Of a stretch of DNA of 64,000 nucleotides, positions 1-7,878 are shown one piece after another; within the stretch, counting starts at the first letter, position 1, and every line of letters starts with the position of its first letter. The DNA comes from Flavobacterium circumlabens (GTDB taxonomy: Bacteria; Bacteroidota; Bacteroidia; Flavobacteriales; Flavobacteriaceae), in NCBI RefSeq assembly GCF_004345565.1, contig NZ_SLWA01000001.1, forward strand, positions 1-64,000, given 5' to 3'. The translations under genes were made by a program, and so were the position numbers. The notes below the pieces were generated by a model. The model saw only the letters and a program-made list of their open reading frames with translations, searched no databases and was not told where the DNA came from.

Positions 1-104
1 TTAGATTCTTAGATTCTTAGATTCTTAGATTCTTAGATTCTTAGATTCTTAGATTCTTAGATTCTTAGATTCTTAGATTCTTAGATTCTTAGATTCTTAG
101 ATTC
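1..104. repeat. 13-copy octamer tandem repeat, open at left edge
   Basis: Thirteen perfect head-to-tail copies of ttagattc run off the left edge, so the true copy number is unknown. Because the period is 8, all three frames on both strands meet a stop within the array, so it cannot encode protein. There are no spacers, so it is not a CRISPR array. It lies just beyond the terminator of the two tRNA genes. Confidence 0.97.
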
Positions 105-139
105 TTTAAAATAAATTTACTTCGCAAATTTATTTTAAA
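105..139. repeat. 14-bp perfect inverted repeat next to the octamer array
   Basis: Arms at 105-118 (tttaaaataaattt) and 126-139 are perfectly complementary around a 7-base loop (acttcgc). The repeat abuts the end of the octamer array. It is AT-only in the stem, so it would be a weak RNA hairpin; it may be a second terminator for the leftward tRNA transcript or part of a repeat unit. Confidence 0.7.
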
Positions 140-157
140 CTGCGCGGGTTTACGCCA

Positions 158-188
158 TAAAAAAAGCCTCTTCAAAAGAAGAGGCTTT
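158..188 (-). terminator. Intrinsic terminator of the tRNA operon
   Basis: An 11-bp perfect stem pairs 163-173 (aaagcctcttc) with 178-188 around the loop aaaa. On the minus strand it is followed by a T tract (158-165). It sits three bases beyond the 3' end of tRNA-Leu. Confidence 0.88.
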
Positions 189-190
189 AG

Positions 191-276
191 TACTCAGAGC
201 GGGACTTGAACCCGCACGAACATTGCTGTTCACTGGATTTTAAGTCCAGCGTGTCTACCAATTTCACCATCCGAGC
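191..276 (-). tRNA. tRNA-Leu (anticodon UAA)
   Basis: The 86-nt gene folds as a class II tRNA. The acceptor GCTCGGA pairs with TCTGAGT (two G-U pairs), the D arm carries ttGGtaga, the anticodon loop is ctTAAaa, there is a long variable arm, and the T arm is GCGGG-TTCAAGT-CCCGC. The discriminator base is A, as expected for leucine. CCA is not encoded. It is probably co-transcribed after tRNA-Gly, 14 bases upstream. Confidence 0.96.
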
Positions 277-290
277 ATTATATGGTTTTG

Positions 291-363
291 AGCGAAAAAC
301 GGGGCTCGAACCCGCGACCTCGACCTTGGCAAGGTCGCGCTCTACCAACTGAGCTATTTTCGC
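291..363 (-). tRNA. tRNA-Gly (anticodon GCC)
   Basis: The 73-nt gene has a perfect 7-bp acceptor stem (GCGAAAA with TTTTCGC), a D arm with agttGGtaga, an anticodon loop ttGCCaa, and a T loop TTCGAGC. The discriminator is T, common for glycine tRNAs. It is first of the two tRNAs in transcription order. Confidence 0.97.
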
Positions 364-513
364 GTTTCAAATTCTAGTAAGAACCGCAACACTTGATTTG
401 TTCTGTATTGCGGTTGCAAATTTAAGACATTTATTGAGTTATACAAGCGTTTTTTGAAAAAAAATTACACTTATTTTATAACCTTCTGATAACCTAAACT
501 TTAAATATGAAAA

Positions 514-3120
514 TTATTTCTTTACCAGCATTCTTTTGATCTCATTCAGCTTCATTAGTGCCTCCACTGGGGTGATCGCGTTTATATCAAGACTCATAAT
601 CTCTTCTTTTATCTCTTCTAACAGCGGATCATCCAGATTAAAGAAGCTCATTTGCATTTCATCATTAGCTGATTTTATTCCGTTTAGAGCATCACTCGAA
701 TGATTCTTCTCTAATTTCTTCAATAACTTCTGCGCTTTCAAAATTACAATTTGAGGCATTCCGGCCATTTTTGCGACATGAATTCCAAAACTATGGGCAC
801 TTCCGCCTTTTACGAGTTTACGAATAAACAGAACCGTATCTTTTAATTCTTTTACGGCAACATTATAATTCTGGATTCTCGGCAACGATTCGGTCATTTC
901 ATTTAACTCGTGATAATGCGTTGCAAACAATGTTTTTGGTTTTGAGGGATGCTCGTGCAAAAATTCAGCAATAGCCCAGGCAATCGATATTCCGTCATAG
1001 GTACTGGTCCCTCTTCCGATCTCGTCCAGTAAAACCAGACTTCGATCTGAGATATTATTCAAAATAGAAGCCGTTTCATTCATTTCGACCATAAAAGTAG
1101 ACTCTCCCATCGAAATATTATCTGAAGCTCCTACTCTGGTAAAGATCTTATCCACGATTCCCATTCTGACGCTGTCAGCAGGAACAAAACTTCCCATTTG
1201 AGCCAATAACACAATTAAAGCGGTTTGTCTCAGAATAGCCGACTTACCGGACATGTTGGGTCCTGTAATCATAATAAGCTGTTGCGTTTCCCTGTCCAGA
1301 AAAACATCATTGGCAATATAAGGAGTACCAACCGGTAATTGTTTCTCAATTACGGGATGTCTTCCGTTTTTGATTTCCAGTTCAAAAGTTTCATCTATTT
1401 CGGGACATACATATTGATTTTCTACAGCCAGTTGCGTAAACGAACACAAGCAGTCTAATTGCGCTACCAAATACGCATTCATCTGAACCGGCTTGATATA
1501 AGTGGCAATCCAGGCTACTAATTGCTCAAAAAGATCTGTCTCAATTTTGTAGATTTTCTCTTCAGCTCCTAAAATCTTGGTTTCGTATTCTTTTAATTCT
1601 TCCGTAATATAACGTTCTGCATTTACCAGCGTCTGTTTACGAATCCATTCTGTTGGCACTTTATCTTTATGTGTATTTCGAACTTCGATATAATAGCCGA
1701 AAACATTATTAAAAGAAATTTTCAAAGAAGATATTCCGGTTCGCTCGGACTCTCTTTTTTCAATTCCTTCCAAATATTCTTTTCCGGATGTCGAAATAGC
1801 ACGCAAATCATCTAATTCCTCACTGATTCCTTTTGCAATTGCATTTCCTTTTGAAATGGCTACCGGAGCATCCTGGTTTAAAGTTGTTTTGATTTTCTCT
1901 CTTAACAAATCACAGGAATGAAGGCTATCCCCAATAACTTTTACGGCTTCCTGCGGACTTTCCAGCGCCAGGGTTTTAATTGGAATAATAGCATCTAATG
2001 ACTCTTTCAGATACACAATTTCGCGAGGTGAAATTTTTCCTGTCGCAATTTTAGAAATCAGGCGTTCCAGATCTGAAATTTGCTTGATCTGGTATTGAAT
2101 ATTATGTAAAACCTCTAGATTTGATTTCAAATAGGAAACTACATCATGACGGCCTTTTATTTTAGTACTGTCTTTGAGCGGCAGGGCAAGCCAACGTTTT
2201 AACAAACGGCCTCCCATTGGGGAAAGTGTTCTGTCAATTACATCTAAAAGCGTAACGGCATTCGGATTATAACTGTGATACAATTCCAGATTTCGAATGG
2301 TAAAACGGTCCATCCAGACATAGGCATCTTCGGCAATACGCTGAATTGTCGTAATATGCTGGACACGATTATGCTGTGTTTCGGATAAATAATACAAAAT
2401 AGCACCGGAAGCTACAACTCCTTCTTTCAGTTCCTCAATACCAAAACCTTTCAGGGAAACTGCCTGGAAATGTTTGGTTAAAGTTTCTAATGCATAATCT
2501 TCTTTGTAAATCCAGTCTTCCAGATAAAAACTATGAAAATCATCTCCGAAAGTGTCTTTGAAATCACCTTTATTGTTCTTCGGAACAAGAACTTCACTTG
2601 GATTAAAGTTCTGCAATAATTTATCGATATATTCCGCATTTCCCTGAGCGGTTAAAAACTCTCCAGTGGAAACATCCAGGAAGGAAATCCCTATATTATT
2701 TTTAGCAAAATAAACAGAGGCCAAAAAGTTATTTGTTTTGGACTGCAAAACCTCATCATTTAAAGAAACCCCCGGAGTTACAAGCTCTGTAACACCGCGT
2801 TTAACGATTGTTTTGGTCATTTTAGGATCTTCCAGCTGATCACATATTGCTACACGAAGTCCTGCCTTTACTAATTTTGGCAAATACGTATTAATAGAAT
2901 GATGGGGGAAACCCGCCAAAGCCGTTTCGGTTTCAGAACCCGCTCCTCTTTTTGTCAATGTTATGCCCAGAATTTTAGAAGCTCTAATGGCGTCTTCTCC
3001 AAAGGTTTCATAAAAATCACCTACTCTGAAAAGCAAACATGCATCAGGATATTTTCTCTTGATTTCATTGTACTGTTTCATTAAAGGTGTTTCCTTCACC
3101 ACTTTCTCTTTCGCTGCCAA
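514..3120 (-). CDS. mutS: DNA mismatch repair protein MutS
   Basis: This 868-residue protein recognises base mismatches and small loops and recruits MutL in methyl-independent or post-replicative repair. The mismatch-wedging Phe-X-Glu is visible as FYE at 36-38 within FRVGDFYETFGED. The ABC-type ATPase domain has Walker A GPNMSGKS at 620-627 and a Walker B/D-loop region LVLLDEIGRGTSTYDG near 700, followed by TLFATHYHEL. Length is normal for MutS1. The start ATG gives a short Lys-rich tail before ETPLMKQYNEIKRKYPD, the usual family opening. It is transcribed alone, toward the tRNA genes, and divergently from the DUF1573 gene. Confidence 0.97.
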   Translation of the reverse strand: MAAKEKVVKETPLMKQYNEIKRKYPDACLLFRVGDFYETFGEDAIRASKILGITLTKRGAGSETETALAGFPHHSINTYLPKLVKAGLRVAICDQLEDPKMTKTIVKRGVTELVTPGVSLNDEVLQSKTNNFLASVYFAKNNIGISFLDVSTGEFLTAQGNAEYIDKLLQNFNPSEVLVPKNNKGDFKDTFGDDFHSFYLEDWIYKEDYALETLTKHFQAVSLKGFGIEELKEGVVASGAILYYLSETQHNRVQHITTIQRIAEDAYVWMDRFTIRNLELYHSYNPNAVTLLDVIDRTLSPMGGRLLKRWLALPLKDSTKIKGRHDVVSYLKSNLEVLHNIQYQIKQISDLERLISKIATGKISPREIVYLKESLDAIIPIKTLALESPQEAVKVIGDSLHSCDLLREKIKTTLNQDAPVAISKGNAIAKGISEELDDLRAISTSGKEYLEGIEKRESERTGISSLKISFNNVFGYYIEVRNTHKDKVPTEWIRKQTLVNAERYITEELKEYETKILGAEEKIYKIETDLFEQLVAWIATYIKPVQMNAYLVAQLDCLCSFTQLAVENQYVCPEIDETFELEIKNGRHPVIEKQLPVGTPYIANDVFLDRETQQLIMITGPNMSGKSAILRQTALIVLLAQMGSFVPADSVRMGIVDKIFTRVGASDNISMGESTFMVEMNETASILNNISDRSLVLLDEIGRGTSTYDGISIAWAIAEFLHEHPSKPKTLFATHYHELNEMTESLPRIQNYNVAVKELKDTVLFIRKLVKGGSAHSFGIHVAKMAGMPQIVILKAQKLLKKLEKNHSSDALNGIKSANDEMQMSFFNLDDPLLEEIKEEIMSLDINAITPVEALMKLNEIKRMLVKK

Positions 3121-3243
3121 ATTATTATATTTTAAATGATCAATTTATGACAGCGAATTTATACTATTTTGAAGGAATATTGAAGAGCTGCAAAAATTAA
3201 AATATTTTAAGATTTTTTTAAGCCCAGATATAAGATTTTTACA

Positions 3244-3251
3244 TAGATTTG
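3244..3251 (+). promoter_or_regulatory. Candidate -7 element (TAnnTTTG)
   Basis: tagatttg matches the Bacteroidota -7 consensus TAnnTTTG and lies 28 bases upstream of the DUF1573 start codon. No clear TTG is found at the usual -33 spacing, so support is partial. Confidence 0.4.
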
Positions 3252-3279
3252 TTCATAATTAAAAAAGACTCTATAAAAG

Positions 3280-3708
3280 ATGAAAAAAATAATTTTATTT
3301 GCTATGCTTGCTGTAGTTGGAATTACAGCTTCTAATGCTCAAAGTACTAAAAAAGCAACTTCTAAAGTAGCTAAAGTTGAAGGAGCAGGAATGGCTTTCG
3401 AAACTGAAACAATTGACTACGGTACTATCGCTCACAATGCTGACGGGAAACGTGAATTTGTTTTTGTAAACAACGGAACTAAACCACTTATCATCACTAA
3501 CACTCAGGGATCTTGTGGTTGTACTGTACCAACTACTCCAAAAGAGCCAATCGCTCCGGGTGCTAAAGGTATTATTGGCGTAAAATATGCTACTGACAGA
3601 GTTGGTGCTTTTACTAAAACAGTAACTGTTACTTCTAATGCTGAAGGACAACCAACAAAAGTACTTACTATTAAAGGTACTGTTTTACCAGATCCAGTAA
3701 AAAGCTAA
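3280..3708 (+). CDS. Secreted DUF1573-family protein
   Basis: A 142-residue exported protein. A signal peptide is evident (MKKIILFAMLAVVGITASNAQ), with cleavage likely after NAQ. The mature part from about residue 36 to 138 is a DUF1573 (Ig-like/ASPM-SPD-2-type) beta domain with the family phrases FVFVNNGTKPLIITNTQGSCGC and PGAKGIIGVKYAT. DUF1573 proteins are abundant periplasmic or surface proteins in Bacteroidota with no settled function. A strong terminator follows immediately, so this is a single-gene unit. Confidence 0.9.
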   Translation: MKKIILFAMLAVVGITASNAQSTKKATSKVAKVEGAGMAFETETIDYGTIAHNADGKREFVFVNNGTKPLIITNTQGSCGCTVPTTPKEPIAPGAKGIIGVKYATDRVGAFTKTVTVTSNAEGQPTKVLTIKGTVLPDPVKS

Positions 3709-3737
3709 TCTGAAAAACAATCTAAAATAATTGAAAG

Positions 3738-3765
3738 AGCTTCCTTATCTTTGGAAGCTTTTTTT
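3738..3765 (+). terminator. Intrinsic terminator after the DUF1573 gene
   Basis: A 7-bp stem pairs agcttcc (3738-3744) with ggaagct (3753-3759), followed by a T tract to 3765. Confidence 0.85.
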
Positions 3766-3785
3766 ATGACCTGAATTCAACCCTA

Positions 3786-4322
3786 ATGAGAAAACTTGAA
3801 AATAGTGAACTGGAACGAAAATCGATTGAAGATTTTAAAGAATCCGAAAAAACTCCTCTGATTTTAGTATTGGATGATATTCGCAGTTTACACAATATTG
3901 GATCTGTCTTTAGAACTGCAGATGCTTTTTTGATTGAAAAAATAATCTTGTGTGGTATTACAGCTACTCCTCCCAATAAAGAAATTCATAAAACAGCTCT
4001 TGGCGCTACCGAAACTGTAGCCTGGGAACACCATGAAAATGTATTGGAGGTTATCGAGAACCTTAAAAAAGAAAACGTCTTAACACTTGCGATTGAACAA
4101 GTCGAAAGTGCTGTTTTTCTTCAGGATTTTAAAGTAGTCAAAGATCAAAAATACGCATTGGTTTTCGGAAATGAAGTTTATGGTGTTGCACAGGAAGCAG
4201 TTGCTATTTGTGATGGCTGTATCGAAATTCCGCAATTAGGCACCAAACATTCCTTAAATATTTCTGTAAGTGCCGGAATTGTGGTTTGGGATTTGTTTCA
4301 GAAGTTAAACTGGCCTCAATAG
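3786..4322 (+). CDS. SpoU/TrmH-family RNA 2'-O-methyltransferase
   Basis: This compact 178-residue SPOUT methyltransferase is expected to methylate a ribose 2'-OH in tRNA or rRNA using S-adenosylmethionine. Three family motifs are visible: motif 1 NIGSVFRTAD (37-46), motif 2 ALVFGNEVYGV, and motif 3 IEIPQLGTKHSLNISVSAG, which forms the trefoil-knot cofactor site. It lacks the N-terminal substrate-binding domain of RlmB/TsnR, so it resembles tRNA-type TrmH or TrmL. The exact target base cannot be read from sequence. Confidence 0.88.
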   Translation: MRKLENSELERKSIEDFKESEKTPLILVLDDIRSLHNIGSVFRTADAFLIEKIILCGITATPPNKEIHKTALGATETVAWEHHENVLEVIENLKKENVLTLAIEQVESAVFLQDFKVVKDQKYALVFGNEVYGVAQEAVAICDGCIEIPQLGTKHSLNISVSAGIVVWDLFQKLNWPQ

Positions 4323-4364
4323 AAATATATTTTTTTATCGTTATAAAATTGATACTTTTATAAA

Positions 4365-6515
4365 ATGAAAAATATCAGTTTTGCAACAATATCTATAATA
4401 TTTTTTGTTTTCATTTTTTATTCATCACATGCGCGAGGAAAAATAAATATTTTTAACAAAAATATCGCACATGCTATAATTGACACCACAAAATCTGCGA
4501 AAGGAAACCTGGCAGCTATTGATCCACCCGTTCTTATAGCGTCAGGAGACCAGATATACTGCCCTCAAACCACACTAAATATCGTTACAGGTATCACAAT
4601 CAATCACGATGCTGCCGAAACAGGAACACAAGCCGTTTACATTCAGGTTTCATCGGGATATTCCGGCGGTTTAGACCAACTTGAACTTTCAAATCCGGCA
4701 TCCCATCCGTCAATTGTAACCAACTGGGATGCTACTGCCGGGAAATTAAAATTATCGAGTCCGACTGGAGTTGATGTTTCCTATTCGGATTTTGAAGCAG
4801 CTGTAAGGGATGTTGTTTTTTCAAATTTATCAGCTACTGCTTCCGGGACCAGAACTTTTTCTATTACTATTGGTCAGGCCAATTACCTGCCTTCTACACA
4901 ACATTATTATTTATTTATTCCCAGTATCGGTATTACCTGGACTGCTGCAAAAACGGCTGCCGAAACAAGTACTTATTATGGGCTTAAGGGTTATTTAGCC
5001 ACTATTTTAGCTGCAGATGAAGCACAGTTAATTGGAGAACAGGCTTCAGGAACCGGTTGGATTGGAGGCAGCGATGCCGAAACCGAAGGTACCTGGAAAT
5101 GGGTAACCGGACCGGAAGCAGGCACCGTAATGAACTATACTTTCTGGAATAACGGCGAACCTAACAACCAGGGAGATGAGGATTATGCCCATATAACGCA
5201 ACCGGGAATAGGTATTAAGGGCTCATGGAACGATTTATCAAATACAGGATCATTAAATTCCGGCGACCCCTATCAACCGAAAGGATTTGTAGTAGAGTAT
5301 GGAGGAATGCCGGGTGAATCGCCTTTAAAAATTGCAGCCAGTACCAAAATTACCATTCCGGAAGTCCAGCCTCTTATTCCGAATCCAGTTTGTGATTCGG
5401 GAAGTTTCACCATAACGACAACACCAACAACCGGAATAACCATTAATTGGTACGATGTTCCTACAGGCGGAACAACATTAGGAACAGGAAGCAGTTTTAC
5501 GACTCCAATTTTAAATTCCAACACTATTTACTATGCAGATCCGGGCTGTGAAATCAAAAGAAAAGCTGTTACTTTTACTGTAAATCCAACTCCGGATATC
5601 CCGACTACCACCGATCCAATTGTAGCCAGATGCGGTCCAGGGAGTGTTACTTTACAAGCCAGCTCCAATATTGGTACCATAAGCTGGTTTAGCACTGCCA
5701 CTGCAAACACCAGTATTGGGACAGGCAATACCTTTTCTACACCCGCTATTACAGCAAACACTACGTATTATGCTGAAGCTTCAAACAACGGCTGTATAAA
5801 TAGTACCCGTATCCCTGTTGACATTGTTATTTACATCCCTCCTGCGGTTACAGATGAGAAAGATATTCCGTTATGTCAGGGTCGCGAGGTCGTTTTGGAT
5901 GCGGGAATTGCCGGAATGGACTATGCATGGTCTACCGGCGCCACAACCCAGACCATCAAAGCAACTACAGGCGGAACTTACACGGTTGAAGTGAAGAGTC
6001 CAGCCCCTGAAAGCTGCCCAAGTACAAAGACTATAACAGTTCAGGAACACCCGATCCCGAAAATTGACCGTATAGAAACAAACGGAACCACTGCTACTAT
6101 TTTTCTGACCAGAGAAGAAGAGTATTATGAATATTCTGTTGACGGGTTTAATTTTCAGGATTCCAATACCTTTTATGATATACCAGCCGGATTGCAAACG
6201 GCTTATATCAAAGAGAAAAACGGATGTGAAGGAACAACACAAGATTTTATTATTCTGGTTTTCCCTGCTTTTTTCACCCCAAACAATGATACTTTTAATG
6301 ATGTCTGGGAAGTAAACGGAATAGAAAACTATCCTCAGGCGCAAGTGACTATTTTTGACCGGTACGGAAAGCTCCTGATAGAATTAAATGCCTCAAAAAT
6401 GAGCTGGGATGGAAATTTCAACAGCATTCCTCTTCCCGCTTCCGATTATTGGTATGCCTTAAAGATAGACAATACAAAACCTGTTTTAAGAGGTCATTTT
6501 ACATTGAAAAGATAA
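4365..6515 (+). CDS. T9SS type B cargo protein with C-type lectin domain
   Basis: A 716-residue cell-surface or secreted protein. It starts with a signal peptide (residues 1-23). A C-type-lectin-like domain at about 180-320 contains WTAAKTAAE, GWIGGSDAETEGTWKWV and WNNGEPNNQGDEDYAHI, the last like the EPN carbohydrate/calcium loop. Two or three Ig-like repeats with the pattern GITINWYDVPTGGTTLGTG follow (about 340-500), then a further domain with YAWSTGATTQTI. The last ~85 residues (FFTPNNDTFNDVW ... GHFTLKR) are the gliding-motility-associated type B sorting domain for type IX secretion. It is likely a carbohydrate- or surface-binding adhesin. It converges with the folK fusion, 7 bp away. 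Confidence 0.88.
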   Translation: MKNISFATISIIFFVFIFYSSHARGKINIFNKNIAHAIIDTTKSAKGNLAAIDPPVLIASGDQIYCPQTTLNIVTGITINHDAAETGTQAVYIQVSSGYSGGLDQLELSNPASHPSIVTNWDATAGKLKLSSPTGVDVSYSDFEAAVRDVVFSNLSATASGTRTFSITIGQANYLPSTQHYYLFIPSIGITWTAAKTAAETSTYYGLKGYLATILAADEAQLIGEQASGTGWIGGSDAETEGTWKWVTGPEAGTVMNYTFWNNGEPNNQGDEDYAHITQPGIGIKGSWNDLSNTGSLNSGDPYQPKGFVVEYGGMPGESPLKIAASTKITIPEVQPLIPNPVCDSGSFTITTTPTTGITINWYDVPTGGTTLGTGSSFTTPILNSNTIYYADPGCEIKRKAVTFTVNPTPDIPTTTDPIVARCGPGSVTLQASSNIGTISWFSTATANTSIGTGNTFSTPAITANTTYYAEASNNGCINSTRIPVDIVIYIPPAVTDEKDIPLCQGREVVLDAGIAGMDYAWSTGATTQTIKATTGGTYTVEVKSPAPESCPSTKTITVQEHPIPKIDRIETNGTTATIFLTREEEYYEYSVDGFNFQDSNTFYDIPAGLQTAYIKEKNGCEGTTQDFIILVFPAFFTPNNDTFNDVWEVNGIENYPQAQVTIFDRYGKLLIELNASKMSWDGNFNSIPLPASDYWYALKIDNTKPVLRGHFTLKR

Positions 6516-6522
6516 AAATCAA

Positions 6523-7656
6523 TTACACCATTTTCTTTTTAATTTCATTCAGGATGAAAAGATAATCTTCATGTTTTTTGACAAAATCACGATCAGAAAC
6601 GTCAATAATCAAAACATTGAGGTCGGTCTGGGATTTGATATAATCTAAATATCCAACATTGATTTTATCTAAATATTCTGCCGATATATTCTGCTCGTAA
6701 GCACGCCCGCGTCGTTTTATATTCTCCAGCAATCTTGCTGTATTTTGATACAGATAAACATACAAATCAGGCTTTTGCATTTCTTTATAAATAATATCAA
6801 ACAAGTTTCTGTACAAACGATATTCGTCTTCTGCCAGAGTGATTTTAGCAAAAATCAATGATTTGAAAATATGGTAATCGGCTACTATGAAATCTTTAAA
6901 CAAATCAAACTGCGCTAAATCGTCTGATAATTGCTGGTATCTGTCGGCCAGAAAGGACATTTCCAGCGGAAAGGCATATCGGTTTTGATCTTTATAAAAT
7001 TTAGGTAAAAACGGATTGTCTGCAAAACGTTCCAAAACTGTTTTAGCATTAAAATCTTCTGCAATTTTATGTGCCAAAGTCGTTTTTCCGGCTCCAATAT
7101 TTCCTTCGAAGGCGATATAATTAAACTTCTCCAGCGGAATTTCCTGCAGCGGATTTTTCAACTCCTGTACAACGGTACAAAGACTGTCATCGGGTGTAAT
7201 TGCAATTAGCTCGGATATGGTTTTCTGAAATACAGGATGTTTCCAGTCTAATTTAAGATCCTGCATCGGCAGTAATACAAATTTCCTGTTTTGCATTAAC
7301 GGATGCGGAATTTCCAGTTTTTCAGATTTAATAATTTCGTTATCAAAAACAATCAGATCGACATCAATGAGACGGGATTGATATCCTTCCTGATTCAAAC
7401 GGATTCGTCCTAATTGTTTTTCGACTTTTAAAACCTGATTCAGTATTTTTTGTGCCGAAAAGTTGGTGTGTATTATAAGCGCACAATTATAAAAAGCATC
7501 ACTCTCAAAACCCCAGGCAGGCGTTTCGTAAAGCTTCGAAACCTTAATTACAGTTCCCACTTCCTGATGTATAAGCTGAATACAACTTTCGATGTTTGCT
7601 AACCGATTTCCCTGATTACTGCCTATTGCTAATACGACCTGATGCTGTGATTTCAT
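6523..7656 (-). CDS. folK: Fusion: HPPK (FolK) and deoxynucleoside kinase
   Basis: A 377-residue bifunctional protein. Residues 7-135 are 6-hydroxymethyl-7,8-dihydropterin pyrophosphokinase (folate synthesis) with LAIGSNQGNR, FYNCALI, LGRIRLNQEGYQSRLIDVD and IPHPLMQNRKFVLLP. Residues about 178-377 are a deoxynucleoside kinase with P-loop GNIGAGKT (185-192), the conserved ERFADNPFLPKFYKD region, and the lid-like RRGRAYEQ. The second half would phosphorylate a deoxynucleoside (dA/dG-type by resemblance). The frame is continuous with no internal stop, so the fusion is real. The same fusion is, to my recollection, common in Bacteroidota. Confidence 0.92.
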   Translation of the reverse strand: MKSQHQVVLAIGSNQGNRLANIESCIQLIHQEVGTVIKVSKLYETPAWGFESDAFYNCALIIHTNFSAQKILNQVLKVEKQLGRIRLNQEGYQSRLIDVDLIVFDNEIIKSEKLEIPHPLMQNRKFVLLPMQDLKLDWKHPVFQKTISELIAITPDDSLCTVVQELKNPLQEIPLEKFNYIAFEGNIGAGKTTLAHKIAEDFNAKTVLERFADNPFLPKFYKDQNRYAFPLEMSFLADRYQQLSDDLAQFDLFKDFIVADYHIFKSLIFAKITLAEDEYRLYRNLFDIIYKEMQKPDLYVYLYQNTARLLENIKRRGRAYEQNISAEYLDKINVGYLDYIKSQTDLNVLIIDVSDRDFVKKHEDYLFILNEIKKKMV

Positions 7657-7827
7657 AATAAATGCAAATTAACTAAAACTATTTTAGAATTAATTACATT
7701 ATTTTAATAGATACTATTTTTAGATAAGGGGAAAAAATAGTATTTTTCATCTGAAGTTCACTTTGAAAAAGTATTCTATTCCAAAAACAATCTTGTTTAT
7801 CAGAAGAATAAATGTGATATTTTCAAT

Positions 7828-7835
7828 TATATTTG
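7828..7835 (+). promoter_or_regulatory. Candidate -7 element upstream of sppA
   Basis: tatatttg matches TAnnTTTG, 43 bases before the sppA start. No well-spaced TTG was found at -33. Confidence 0.4.
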
Positions 7836-7878
7836 TAACAAACCAGCCTTTTTTAATACTTATTAAAAAAATATATTT

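Noticed and set aside
1..104. CRISPR-like array
   Set aside because: The copies are contiguous octamers with no spacers, and no cas genes are present.
5871..6344. Minus-strand open frame of 157 codons inside the lectin gene
   Set aside because: It is antisense to the type B sorting domain region, with no recognisable family or start context.
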